Positions 16,246-24,399 of a stretch of 64,000 nucleotides of DNA are shown here, piece after piece. The translations under genes and the position numbers were made by a program. The notes below the pieces were generated by a model. The model ran no database searches. It had not been told where the DNA came from and saw only the letters and a program-made list of their open reading frames with translations. The stretch comes from JAIBJN01 sp963830885 (lineage in GTDB: Bacteria > Actinomycetota > Thermoleophilia > Gaiellales > Gaiellaceae), in NCBI GenBank assembly GCA_963830885.1, contig CAWHOA010000037.1, positions 62,001 to 126,000 on the forward strand, in the 5' to 3' direction. Numbering within the stretch: position 1 is the first letter of the stretch; every line of letters starts with the position of its first letter.

Positions 16246-16319
16246 CGGGGTGTAGCGCAGCCTGGTAGCGCGCGCCGTTCGGGTCGGCGAGGTCCCCGGT
16301 TCAAATCCGGGCACCCCGA
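16246..16319 (+). tRNA. tRNA-Pro (anticodon CGG)
   Basis: A 74-nt cloverleaf. Acceptor arms CGGGGTG (16246-16252) and CACCCCG (16312-16318) pair fully, with discriminator A at 16319. The D-arm begins GCGC AGCCTGGTA GCGC. The anticodon loop TTCGGGT holds CGG, and the T-arm has the standard GGTTCAAATCC. CCA is not encoded. Confidence 0.95.
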
Positions 16320-16328
16320 CTGGGTGGA

Positions 16329-16356
16329 GGGCCGCTTCGGCGGCCCTTCGTGCTTC
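16329..16356 (+). terminator. Terminator hairpin after tRNA-Pro
   Basis: GGGCCGC, TTCG tetraloop, GCGGCCC (16329-16346), then a T-containing tail TTCGTGCTTC. Ten bases after the tRNA end. Confidence 0.75.
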
Positions 16357-16756
16357 AGGCGATCTGCCGGTGGACGATCGCCGTGCACTCGTCCTCGACG
16401 TAGTCGAGACCGGCCTCCTCGGCGATCGCCCTCGCCTCGGCGGAGACGATGCCGAGCTGGAGCCAGAGCGCGCCCGCGCCGACCTCCACCGCCTGCCGGG
16501 CCACGTCCGGGCAGAACTCCGAGCGGCGGAAGACGTCCACGAGGTCGATCGGCTCCTCGATCTCCCCGAGGGACGCGACGCGGCGCTGCCCCAGGATCAC
16601 CGGCGGGCCCACCGGCCGCACGGGGATGACGCGGTACCCGTTCCGCAGGAGGTAGCCCATCACCGAGTTGCTCGGCCGTTCAACGCGAGGCGAGGCGCCG
16701 ACGAGGGCGATCGTCCTCGCCTCGGCGAGGATCTGGGCGGGGCTGCGGGCCACCAC
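16355..16756 (-). CDS. CoA-binding (Rossmann) domain protein
   Basis: A 133-residue single-domain protein of the CoA-binding family (YccU-like). The Rossmann start ARTIALVGASPRVERPSNSV, followed by LLRNGYRVIPVRPVG and the IDLVDVFRRSEFCPDVARQA and GALWLQLGI segments, is typical. It lacks the ligase domains of succinyl-CoA synthetase, so it is probably a CoA or nucleotide sensor of unknown role. Its 3' end overlaps the tail of the tRNA terminator. Confidence 0.85.
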   Translation of the reverse strand: MVARSPAQILAEARTIALVGASPRVERPSNSVMGYLLRNGYRVIPVRPVGPPVILGQRRVASLGEIEEPIDLVDVFRRSEFCPDVARQAVEVGAGALWLQLGIVSAEARAIAEEAGLDYVEDECTAIVHRQIA

Positions 16757-16763
16757 CGAAGGC

Positions 16764-16769
16764 TATCCT
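16764..16769 (+). promoter_or_regulatory. -10 hexamer TATCCT, leaderless start of the nitrilase-family gene
   Basis: TATCCT ends 7 nt before the ATG at 16777, and there is no ribosome-binding site in the gap. Confidence 0.55.
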
Positions 16770-16776
16770 TCCGCCC

Positions 16777-17610
16777 ATGACCGATCGCCTACGCGTCGCC
16801 TGCGTCCAGATCAACTCGTCGACCTCGAAGGCCGAGAACATCGAGCGCATGGAGCCGCTCGTCGCGCGCGCCGCGTCAACCGGCGCCGACCTCGTCCTCC
16901 TGCCTGAGAAGTGGAACGGCCTCGGCAGCCACGAGGTGCTGCTCGAGGTCGCCGAGCCGCTCGACGGCGGCGAGACGGTTGCCGCTATGAGCCGCTGGGC
17001 GCGGACGCACGGCATCACGCTCGTGGGCGGCTCGATCGTCGAGCGCCGCGAGGGCCGCGACAAGCTCTCCAACACCTGCCCGGTCTTCGACCCCGAGGGC
17101 GAGCTCGCAGCCGTCTACCGCAAGATCCACATGTTCGACGTCGAGGTCGGCGGGGTCGTCTACCGCGAGTCCGACAGCGAGGAGCCCGGCGAAGGGCTCA
17201 CGAGCTGCGAGGTGGAGGGCTGGAGGCTCGGGCTCACGGTCTGCTACGACCTGCGCTTCCCCGAGCTGTATCGGATCCTCGCCGTCGAGGGCGCCGAGCT
17301 GATCACCGTCCCGGCGGCGTTCACCCTGCAAACCGGCAAGGACCACTGGGAGCTCCTCCTCCGCGCTCGCGCGGTCGAGAACCAGTGCTTCGTCGCTGCG
17401 GCGAACCAGTGGGGCGTGGTCGCCGGCAAGGCGTCGTACGGCCGCAGCTCGATCGTCGACCCCTGGGGCGTCGTGCTGGCGCAGGCGCCCGACGAGGACT
17501 GCGTCATCTCGGCTGAGCTCGACCGCGCGCACATGGAGCGGATCCGCAGCAGCCTGCCCGCGCTGGCCAACCGCCAGCCGGCCGCGTACACGTGGCCCGC
17601 GGGCGTGTAG
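16777..17610 (+). CDS. Nitrilase-superfamily amidase (Nit2/omega-amidase-like)
   Basis: A 277-residue carbon-nitrogen hydrolase. The catalytic triad is visible: Glu in LVLLPEKWNG, Lys in YRKIHMFDVE and Cys in LTVCYDLRFPELYR. The KIHMFD and YRESDSEEPGE elements place it near Nit1/Nit2, which hydrolyse deaminated glutathione or alpha-keto acid amides; a repair role is plausible but not shown. The following HAD gene overlaps its end by 19 bp. Confidence 0.9.
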   Translation: MTDRLRVACVQINSSTSKAENIERMEPLVARAASTGADLVLLPEKWNGLGSHEVLLEVAEPLDGGETVAAMSRWARTHGITLVGGSIVERREGRDKLSNTCPVFDPEGELAAVYRKIHMFDVEVGGVVYRESDSEEPGEGLTSCEVEGWRLGLTVCYDLRFPELYRILAVEGAELITVPAAFTLQTGKDHWELLLRARAVENQCFVAAANQWGVVAGKASYGRSSIVDPWGVVLAQAPDEDCVISAELDRAHMERIRSSLPALANRQPAAYTWPAGV

Positions 17611-18287
17611 CGGCGGGCTGCGTCGAGGCAGTCCTCTTCGACGTCGACTTCACGCTGGCCAAGCCCGGGCCTTTACTCGGGCCGGAGGGCTACCGCGAAG
17701 CCGGGGCGCGCCATGGGTTGACTCTCGTCCCCGGGCGCTACGAGGCGGCGCGGACGGCCGCCGTCGAGGACCTCGAGCACCACCCGGAGCTCGAGCACGA
17801 CGAGGAGATCTGGGTTCGGTTCACGGAGGACATCGTCCGCGGCATGGGCGGGGAGGGAGACGGCGTCCGCGAGGTCGCCGAGGCGATCACGGCCGGCTGG
17901 CTCCATTCGGCGAACTTCGAGCTCTACGAGGACGTGCTCCCCGTCCTTGCGAGCCTGCGCGAGGCCGGGATCCGGATCGGGCTCGTCTCGAACACGAGCC
18001 GCGACCTGGGCGCGTTCGTCGAGCACTTCTCCCTCGACGTAGACGCCTGGATCTCGTCGGGCGTCCACGGCAAGGTGAAGCCGAGCCCGACGATCTTCCT
18101 CGCCGCGCTCGAGCTGCTCGGCGTCGAGCCGGCCGCGGCGGTCATGGTCGGCGACTCGCCGCTCGACGACGTCGAGGGCGCGCGGGCGCTGGGGATGCAG
18201 GCCTATCTCGTCGACCGCGAGGGCCGCTTCCCCGAGCGCGACGACGCCCTGCCGACGCTGCTCGCCCTGCCGGCGCTCCTGCGCTAG
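17592..18287 (+). CDS. HAD-family hydrolase
   Basis: A 231-residue HAD hydrolase. Motif I LFDVDFTLAKPG has a Phe where most HADs have Gly (DxDFT), motif II is LVSNTSRD, Lys is in GKVKPSP and motif IV is VGDSPLDDVEGA. The overlap with the amidase gene suggests joint function. The substrate is unknown. The TAG stop coincides with the left end of repeat copy D. Confidence 0.85.
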   Translation: MARGRVAAGCVEAVLFDVDFTLAKPGPLLGPEGYREAGARHGLTLVPGRYEAARTAAVEDLEHHPELEHDEEIWVRFTEDIVRGMGGEGDGVREVAEAITAGWLHSANFELYEDVLPVLASLREAGIRIGLVSNTSRDLGAFVEHFSLDVDAWISSGVHGKVKPSPTIFLAALELLGVEPAAAVMVGDSPLDDVEGARALGMQAYLVDREGRFPERDDALPTLLALPALLR

Positions 18288-18455
18288 GAGGGTTGGCGGA
18301 ACGTGAGTTCCCGTCGGGGTGCGATGGTCGTTCCGAAACAAGGACGCAGGGTGTGTTCGTAGCCGGAGGCTACGGGCGCGACCGAGGACGCAGTCTTCGG
18401 GGCGAGCAGCGCGGCCCGGCGGCACAGGCTGCGTTTCGCCGAACCCTCCTACTAG
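18285..18455. repeat. Dispersed stop-associated repeat, copy D (full length, inverted relative to A-C)
   Basis: About 170 bp bounded by TAGGAGGGTTGGCGGAAC on the left and the inverted form of TAGTAGGAGGGTTCGGCGAA on the right. Both neighbouring genes converge and take their TAG stops from the ends (18285-18287 and 18454-18452). It contains the GTAGCC-gga-GGCTAC hairpin and the CAGGCTGCG core. No open frame of a transposase is present. Confidence 0.88.
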
Positions 18456-18940
18456 AGGCAGGGAGAGCGGCCGCGCTCGAGCAGGCCGAAGCCCCAGACC
18501 TCGTCCTCGTAGACGTAGAAGGCGCTCGTCGAGGACGGGCCGTTGTCCACGAGGGCCGAGTAGTGGCCGCAGTCGATCTCGGCCAGCTCGCCGAAGGTGG
18601 CGCCGATCTCGCCCGCCTGCTCCCCGAGGGCCAGGCCTTCCGGCGTCGACCAGCCCTCCGGCTGCCACACCGTGAAGGCGTGGACGACGCGGCCGTCCTC
18701 GAAGACGACACCTGCGCCCTGTGGCTGGAACGGCTCCTCGTTGAAGTACCAGGTCGTCTCCTCGCAGCCTCGGCAGACGCCGTGGCGCGTCCCCCATGTC
18801 TCCTGCACCTCGGCGGGCGCCAGGCCGAGCTCCACCCCGGCGAGCGAGGCGCCGGGCGTGAACTTGCCGGCGACGGGCGGCTCCGCGGACGCGGGCAGGA
18901 CGAGAACGAGCGCCGTCGCGACGGCGGCTGTCAGATGCAT
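18452..18940 (-). CDS. Small secreted protein of unknown function
   Basis: A 162-residue protein from the ATG at 18940, with a signal peptide (LTAAVATALVLVLPASA). The mature part starts GKFTPGASLAGVELGLAPAE, which resembles the repeat-like motif of small outer or secreted SmpA-type domains (a start-of-helix followed by V...G..R), and has three Cys (CRGCEE and DCGH). Function unknown. The stop lies inside the end of repeat copy D. Confidence 0.65.
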   Translation of the reverse strand: MHLTAAVATALVLVLPASAEPPVAGKFTPGASLAGVELGLAPAEVQETWGTRHGVCRGCEETTWYFNEEPFQPQGAGVVFEDGRVVHAFTVWQPEGWSTPEGLALGEQAGEIGATFGELAEIDCGHYSALVDNGPSSTSAFYVYEDEVWGFGLLERGRSPCL

Positions 18941-19098
18941 GACCAGCAGCCCCCATACTCGCGGCTGGCGGCTGCGACGCAGCGCCGGATCGCCGCGCTC
19001 CTCCTTACGCGCACCTTCAGGTGCGCGCTGCGAACGATCACGACGCCCGGCTTGGTCGCAGCCGTCCCCGTCGAGCATGGTGGCTACCGGCCAAGCAT
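18941..19098. other. Intergenic gap with a hairpin
   Basis: No gene seen. A perfect hairpin GCGCACCT-tc-AGGTGCGC lies near 19010-19027, without a T-run, between two minus-strand genes. Confidence 0.4.
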
Positions 19099-20316
19099 CT
19101 ATCGCGACCGAAGCGAGAGCGCGGGAGCCCACGATGCGATCGGGGAGACGTCGCCGTCGCGCCCGTTCAGGTTGCGCCAGCCGAGGGCGTGCTCGGCCTG
19201 CATCATCTTGTGGATCTGGGTCGTGCCTTCGTAGATGATGGGCGCGCGGGCGTTCCTGAAGTACCGCTCGATCCCGTATTCGGCCGAGTAGCCGTAGGCG
19301 CCGTGCACCTGGATGGCGTTGTGCGCCGCCTTGAAGGCCGACTCGGTCGCGTGCCACTTGGCCAAGCTCGTCTCGCGCGTGTTGCGGACGCCCTTGTCCT
19401 TGAGCCAGGCCGCCTGCATGACCAGGAGCTTGGAGGTCTCGTAGTCGAGCACCATCTGGGCGATCAGATCCTGGACGAACTGGTTCTTGCCGATCGGCTT
19501 GCCGAAGGTCTCGCGCTCGCGCGCATACTCGACGGAGCGCTCGAGGCAGGCGCGAATCACGCCCAGCGCGCCCGCAGCCACGGTGAAGCGGCCCTGGTCG
19601 AGGCCGTACATGGCGATCTCGAAGCCCTGGCCCTCCTCGCCGACGAGGTTCTCGGCCGGCACCTCGACGTCCTCGAAGAAGAGCTCGCCGGTCGAGCCCG
19701 CCCAGATGCCGAGCTTGTTCTCGGTGTCCTGCGTGGTCACGCCGGGCCATTCGCGCTCGACGACGAACGCCGAGATGCCCTTGTGCTTCGCGGACGGGTC
19801 CGTCTTGGCGAAGACGAGCGCGTGATCGGCGACCGAGGCGTAGGAGATCCAGTTCTTCTGGCCGTTCAGGACGTAGCGGTCGCCGTCGCGGCGGGCGTTC
19901 GTCAGCATCGAGGCGACGTCCGAGCCGGCCGCGGGCTCGGTCAGGCCGAAGCAGGCGATCTTCTCGCCGCGCGCCTGCGGGGCGAGGTAGCGCTGCTTCT
20001 GCTCCTCGTTCGCGTAGCGAAGCAGGCTGAGTGAGTTGAGGCCCACATGGACGGAGATGAGCGTGCGGAAGGCGGCCTCGCCGCGCTCGATCTCTTCGCA
20101 GGAGAGCGCCTCGCAGACGTAGTCCATGCCGGCGCCGCCGTATTCCTCCGGGATGACGATTCCGAGGAGGCCCAGCTCGGCCATGCCCTCGATCACGCCC
20201 ATGTCGAGGTGGTGGTTGATGTCGTTCTCGATCGCGTTCGGAAGCACGCGCTCGTCCACGAACTGGCGAACGGTCGCCTGCACCTCGCGCTGCTCCGGAG
20301 TCAGGTCGAAATCCAT
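19099..20316 (-). CDS. Acyl-CoA dehydrogenase
   Basis: FAD-dependent enzyme that introduces an alpha-beta double bond into acyl-CoA, in fatty-acid or branched-chain oxidation. The 405 residues cover the whole family: N-terminal MDFDLTPEQREVQATVRQFV, the FAD/substrate loop CFGLTEPAAGSDVASM, the YERETFGKPIGKNQ-type helix (YARERETFGKPIGKNQFVQD), and the C-terminal GAYGYSAEYGIERYFRNARA with IYEGTTQIHKMM. The catalytic Glu is expected in IYEGT, as in short-chain members. ATG start at 20316. Substrate chain length unclear. Confidence 0.95.
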   Translation of the reverse strand: MDFDLTPEQREVQATVRQFVDERVLPNAIENDINHHLDMGVIEGMAELGLLGIVIPEEYGGAGMDYVCEALSCEEIERGEAAFRTLISVHVGLNSLSLLRYANEEQKQRYLAPQARGEKIACFGLTEPAAGSDVASMLTNARRDGDRYVLNGQKNWISYASVADHALVFAKTDPSAKHKGISAFVVEREWPGVTTQDTENKLGIWAGSTGELFFEDVEVPAENLVGEEGQGFEIAMYGLDQGRFTVAAGALGVIRACLERSVEYARERETFGKPIGKNQFVQDLIAQMVLDYETSKLLVMQAAWLKDKGVRNTRETSLAKWHATESAFKAAHNAIQVHGAYGYSAEYGIERYFRNARAPIIYEGTTQIHKMMQAEHALGWRNLNGRDGDVSPIASWAPALSLRSR

Positions 20317-20364
20317 GCGGGCAAGTGTACGCGCGGGCGTGCGGGGCGAAGCTTGCTTCCACGC

Positions 20365-20660
20365 GTGCAGGGTGCTTTCCTCGTGGCGCTGACCGCTCCC
20401 GCGACCTACCGGCTGCTGCGGGAGCTCGGCTTCGACGGCGTCGCGATCACCGACTCGCTCGCCATCGTCCGCGGGCCCTGGCCGGTGAAGTGGGCCCGCG
20501 CTGCGCTTCACGCGGGTGCCGATCTCCTGCTCTTCACGAGTGCGGACGACGCTCGCAGGGCGATCCGTGCGCTCGTTCCGCTCGCTCGCCGAGGCCTCCT
20601 CGACGACGCCGTCAAAGGGTCGTCCGCTTCCGCGAATCGCTCGGCCTGACGGCGCGCTGA
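20365..20660 (+). pseudogene. Glycoside hydrolase family 3 (NagZ-like) C-terminal remnant
   Basis: About 98 codons matching only the end of a GH3 beta-N-acetylhexosaminidase: ALTAPATYRLLRELGFDGVA with ITDSL, then ARAALHAGADLLLF. The N-terminal two thirds, including most substrate-binding residues, are absent; immediately upstream is the divergent acyl-CoA dehydrogenase start. A missing base near 20619, in an AAA run, shifts the last 14 codons (RVVRFRESLGLTAR). Either a decayed gene or a domain fragment; probably non-functional. Confidence 0.6.
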
Positions 20661-20666
20661 CGTTGG

Positions 20667-20672
20667 TAGACT
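20667..20672 (+). promoter_or_regulatory. -10 hexamer TAGACT, leaderless start of the VanW gene
   Basis: TAGACT ends 8 nt before the TTG at 20681, which fixes that start over the TTG at 20663. Confidence 0.5.
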
Positions 20673-20680
20673 CGGACGCC

Positions 20681-22571
20681 TTGCGCGCGGAGGCTGGTGC
20701 CCGGCCCGTCCGGAGGGAGCGTCCTGTCCGCACTCGCGGCGGGCGCGCCCGCCTGGTCCGCGTCGGAAAGGTCGCGCTCGGCGCCCTGCTGCTCCTGCTC
20801 GTCCTGGCCGTGGCGGTGGGAATCGCCTTCGCCGGCTCGGCGAGCCGGATCGCGGCCGGGGTCACCATCCAGGGGGTCAACGTCGGGGGGCTCACGGCGG
20901 AGGAGGCCGAGGCGAAGCTCGAGGCGCTCGCCGTGCGCTACGCGACCCGGCCCGTCGTCTTCACGGCCGAAGACGAGGAGTTCTCGATCCGCCCGGAGTC
21001 ACTGGAGGTCGAGGCGAACTGGGCGGCCGCGGTCGAGGAGGCCCTCGCCGAGGGCGACGCCCCACTTCCGTTCCGCGGGCTCAAGCGGGTCATGGCTGCG
21101 CCTGGGCGGCGCCGAGGTCGAGCCGGAGGCGACCGTCTTCGAGGCCGCCCTGGCGGAGCGGCTCGAGCGCATGGCGGCTCGCGTCGACCGGCTCCCGCGC
21201 GAGGCGGCCCTCGAGCTCAACGGCCTCGAGCCCGAGATCGTCCCCGGCCTCGCCGGCAGGGAGCTCGACCGCGAGGCCGCCGCCGGCGTCGTCGTCGCGG
21301 CGCTCGCCGGCTTCGAGCGGCAGCCGAAGCCGCTGCCCGTGGCGGTCGATGCGCCTCAGGTGACGAGCGACACGCTCGTGCCGGTGGCCCGGCAGCTTCG
21401 CCTCGTGCTCTCGGCGCCCGTGCTCCTCACCCACGGCGGGGCGTTCTTCACCGTCGAGCCGCGGGAGATGGTGGGACTGCTGCAGCTCCCCGCTGACGGC
21501 GCCACCCGGCTCCGCGTCAGGCCTCAGGAGGCGGCTCGCCGCTTCGAGAACCTCGCCCGGGGTCTCGCCCGCGCCCCGCGCAACGCCGACTTCATGGTCC
21601 GCGCGAGCGGGCGCGTGCGTGTCGTGCCGTCGCGCCCCGGCCGCGAGCTGAACGTGGCCGCCACGTCCGCCGCGCTCCTGCAGGCCGCCTCGCGGCTCGA
21701 GGACCGCACGGCGGCGGTCGTCGTTGCCGAGTTCGAGCCGCGCATGACGACGGCCCAGGCGAAGGGTCTGCGCATCGAGCGGCAGCTCGCGTCCTACGCG
21801 ACGCTCTACGCGGGCACCTCCGACCGCATCAACAACCTCCAGCTGGCCATGGAGATCCTCGACGGCGCGCGCATCGCGCCCGGGGCGACGTGGTCGTTCA
21901 ACGAGTTCGTCGGCCCCCGGACCGCCGAGCGGGGGTTCCGCTCCGCGCCGGTGATCATGGACGGCAAGTACGAGGAGGGCATCGGCGGCGGCGTCTCCCA
22001 GGTGGCGACGACGGTCTTCAACGCGGCCTGGGAAGCGGGGATCAGGATCACCGAGCGCCACGCGCACGCCCTCTACATCAGCCGCTACCCGGACGGACGC
22101 GACGCCACGGTCAATTACCCGGACGTCGACCTGAAGCTGACCAACGACACCCCGCGCTGGATCGTGATCAAGGCCTCCTACGACGAGAGCGGCATCCTCG
22201 TCCGCCTGCTCGGCGGCGGGCCCGAGCGCAGGGTGGAGAGCGTCGCCGGGGAGCTGAAGGAGACCGGCCGGCCGCAGACGGAGCGCGAGCCCGACCCGAC
22301 GCTCTACGAGGGCGACCGCGTCGTCGAGTTCGCCGGCGAGCCGTCGCGCGAGATCCGCGTGGAGCGCGTCATTTACGAGGGCGGTGGGGTGCTCGCACGC
22401 CAGACCTGGTACACGCACTACAGCTACGAGGCGAGGATCGTCCGCTACGGGACGAAGCCGCGCCCCGAGCCCGTGGCGCCGCCGAAGGAGGAGAAGCCGA
22501 AGGAGGACGATCCTCCGACGACGACGGGCCCCGGCGACGGCGCCAGGACTAGCTCTCGACTCCGGCGATAG
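20681..22571 (+). CDS. VanW-family membrane-anchored protein with PG-binding-like repeats (frameshifted)
   Basis: A membrane-anchored extracytoplasmic protein, 629 residues once one base near 21095 is removed (RV[W]LRLGG continues in the second frame). It has an Arg-rich N-terminus, one transmembrane helix (VALGALLLLLVLAVAVGIAF), two peptidoglycan-binding-4-type domains (IQGVNVGGLTAEEAEAKLEA; GRELDREAAAGVVVAAL), and a VanW domain with GATWSFNEFVGPRTAERGF and EGIGGGVSQVATTVFNAAWE. A G5-like segment and a Pro/Lys/Glu tail close it. Such proteins act at the wall; the activity is not established. It overlaps the convergent thioesterase by 23 bp. Confidence 0.9.
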
Positions 22572-22968
22572 CCTCCGCGAGCCAGGCCGGCATGCGCGTC
22601 GGGCGCAGGGTCTCCGCATTCACACAGGCGTGCGCGGTCCAGCCGTCGGCGACCATCCCGTCGGGCTCGCTCATCCGCTCGATCGCGTACTCGAAGCGGA
22701 AGCGGGCTCCGCGGAGGTCGACGGCGCGGACGTGCACCCGTAGCTCGTCGGCGAAGCGCGTGCCGTCCAGGTAGCGGACGTACGCCTCGGTGGTCGTCGC
22801 GTCGATGCCTTGTTCGACCAGGCCCTTGTAGCCGCCGGGGAACTGCGCGAGGTAGGCGATCCGGGCGATCTCGAACCAGACGAGGTACACGGCGTTGTGC
22901 ACGACGCCCTGCGCGTCCGTCTCGCTGAAGCGGACGGCCAGGTCGGTGTGGAAGCGGAACCCGTCCAT
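22549..22968 (-). CDS. Acyl-CoA thioesterase, hotdog fold (YbgC/FadM-like)
   Basis: A 139-residue hotdog thioesterase. The motif VRFSETDAQGVVHNAVYLVW carries the catalytic Asp of the 4-hydroxybenzoyl-CoA thioesterase type, and YVRYLDGTRFADELRVHVR and the FEYAIER strand follow. ATG start at 22968. It hydrolyses some acyl-CoA; the substrate is unknown. It converges on the VanW gene and their coding regions overlap. Confidence 0.9.
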   Translation of the reverse strand: MDGFRFHTDLAVRFSETDAQGVVHNAVYLVWFEIARIAYLAQFPGGYKGLVEQGIDATTTEAYVRYLDGTRFADELRVHVRAVDLRGARFRFEYAIERMSEPDGMVADGWTAHACVNAETLRPTRMPAWLAEAIAGVES

Positions 22969-23029
22969 CTGATCGCGGAACTTTCGCAGCCCGGCTCCTG
23001 TCCTAGCAACCGAGACGAAGGAGGACAGG

Positions 23030-23938
23030 ATGAGGAAGTCGATCGTGATCGGGCTCGTTGCGGCGCTCGCCCTCGCCGCCCTCGGGTGTTCCTCGGGCGA
23101 CGACGACCCCGGCGGCGACGCCATGGAGGCGGCACCCGCGGCGGAGGAATCGGACGAAGGGGCCGTCGCCGACGACGGTGGCGGCGAGGAGGCCGTGCCC
23201 GTCTCCCAGCGCTCGCAGGGCGGCGGCTCCGTGCCCTCGGTGGGGCCGAGCATCGTGCAGACGGCATCCCTTGCGATCTCCGTGCCGCGCAACGAGTTCG
23301 ACTCCACGATCTCGCGCGCCCGGACGATCGCCACCGGCGCGGGCGGCTTCGTCGTCAGCTCGAGCGCCTCGCAGGGCGCGGAGCGTCGTCTCGTCAGCGG
23401 CACGCTCGTGGTCCGCGTCCCCGAGCGCTCCTACTCGCGCGTCATGGCGCAGCTCGCCGGCCTCGGGCACGTCGAGGCGCAGGAGGAGGCGGGGTCGGAC
23501 GTCTCGCAGGAGCTCGTCGACCTCCAGGCTCGCGTCCGCCATCTCGAGGCGGTCGAGACCCAGCTGCTCGGCTTCCTGGAGCAGGCGGAGTCGGTCTCCT
23601 CGGCGCTGACCGTCCAGCAGGAGCTCAACCGCGTGCAGCTCGAGCTGGAGCAGGCGCGCGGACGCCTCGTCTACCTCGAGGACCAGGTCGCCTTTGCCAC
23701 CATCTCGCTGGAGGTCAGGGAGCGCCAGGTCGCGGTCGCCGCAGCCGGCGACAGCGGGCCCTGGGGGATCGTGGACGCCTGGCGGGCGGCCGGGACGGGT
23801 TTCGTCACGGTGGTCGGCTGGATCTTCGTCGTCGCGGCCACGATCGCCCCGGTCGTCCTCCTCCTGCTGCTCGCGCTCGTTGCCGCACGGCTCGCCGGCT
23901 GGCGCGGGCTCCCCAGCCTGCGGCGGCCGCAGGCCTAG
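23030..23938 (+). CDS. DUF4349 lipoprotein
   Basis: A 302-residue protein with a lipobox (IGLVAALALAALGC), an acidic low-complexity stretch, the DUF4349 domain (TASLAISVPRNEFDSTISRA through LVVRVPERSYSRVMAQLAGL), a coiled coil (VRHLEAVETQLLGFLEQAES) and a C-terminal membrane helix (IFVVAATIAPVVLLLLLALV). Good ribosome-binding site GGAGG 4-5 nt before the ATG. Surface-exposed with anchors at both ends; function unknown. Confidence 0.88.
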   Translation: MRKSIVIGLVAALALAALGCSSGDDDPGGDAMEAAPAAEESDEGAVADDGGGEEAVPVSQRSQGGGSVPSVGPSIVQTASLAISVPRNEFDSTISRARTIATGAGGFVVSSSASQGAERRLVSGTLVVRVPERSYSRVMAQLAGLGHVEAQEEAGSDVSQELVDLQARVRHLEAVETQLLGFLEQAESVSSALTVQQELNRVQLELEQARGRLVYLEDQVAFATISLEVRERQVAVAAAGDSGPWGIVDAWRAAGTGFVTVVGWIFVVAATIAPVVLLLLLALVAARLAGWRGLPSLRRPQA

Positions 23939-23991
23939 CGTTCGGTCGGGTCGGTATCGTCCCGGCGACGAACCAGACTCGGGAGGGTCGC

Positions 23992-24399
23992 ATGGCCAAG
24001 AAGAAGAAGGCGAAGGAGACCGACGCGGGGACGCTGGGCCGCCTTTCGAAGGCCGGCGAGGACGCCCTCACGCGGCTCGTGGAGGAGCTGGGCAAGAACG
24101 AGCGCGTCACCGACGCAGTCGGCAGGGCGATGGCGGCCAAGGGCAGGCTCGACGACGGCGCCAAGCGCGCGGTCGGCCAGGTCGGCCTGGCCGCGGCGGA
24201 GGAGCTGAAGGACCTCCGCAAGCACATCGAGCGGCTGGAGAAGCGCCTGGCCAAGCTCGAAGCGGACGTGAAGCCCAAGCCCGCTGCGAAGCCGCGAACG
24301 ACCAAGCCGCGGACGACCACGACCACCACGCGTGCGAGGAAGCCCGCGGCGCCGGAGCCGCCGCCGGCGCCCGAGCCGCCCGCTAGCCCGGAGTCCTGA
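23992..24399 (+). CDS. Small basic coiled-coil protein with Pro/Thr/Lys tail
   Basis: A 135-residue protein, ATG at 23992 with GGGAGGG upstream. It starts MAKKKKAKETDAGTLGRLSK, continues through a helix ending in a coiled coil (LRKHIERLEKRLAKLEADVK), and has a tail rich in Lys, Pro and Thr resembling histone H1-like or phasin-like proteins. No enzymatic motif. It overlaps the convergent kinase gene by 17 bp. Confidence 0.75.
   Translation: MAKKKKAKETDAGTLGRLSKAGEDALTRLVEELGKNERVTDAVGRAMAAKGRLDDGAKRAVGQVGLAAAEELKDLRKHIERLEKRLAKLEADVKPKPAAKPRTTKPRTTTTTTRARKPAAPEPPPAPEPPASPES

Noticed and set aside
16329..16356. The stem after tRNA-Pro as part of a larger structured RNA
   Set aside because: The simple stem, UUCG loop and position 10 bases after the tRNA fit an ordinary terminator.
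20317..20895. N-terminal extension of the acyl-CoA dehydrogenase frame beyond 20316
   Set aside because: The extra 190 or so codons are Arg/Ser/Thr/Pro-rich and overlap the GH3 remnant and VanW start. The family N-terminus MDFDLTPEQRE begins at 20316.
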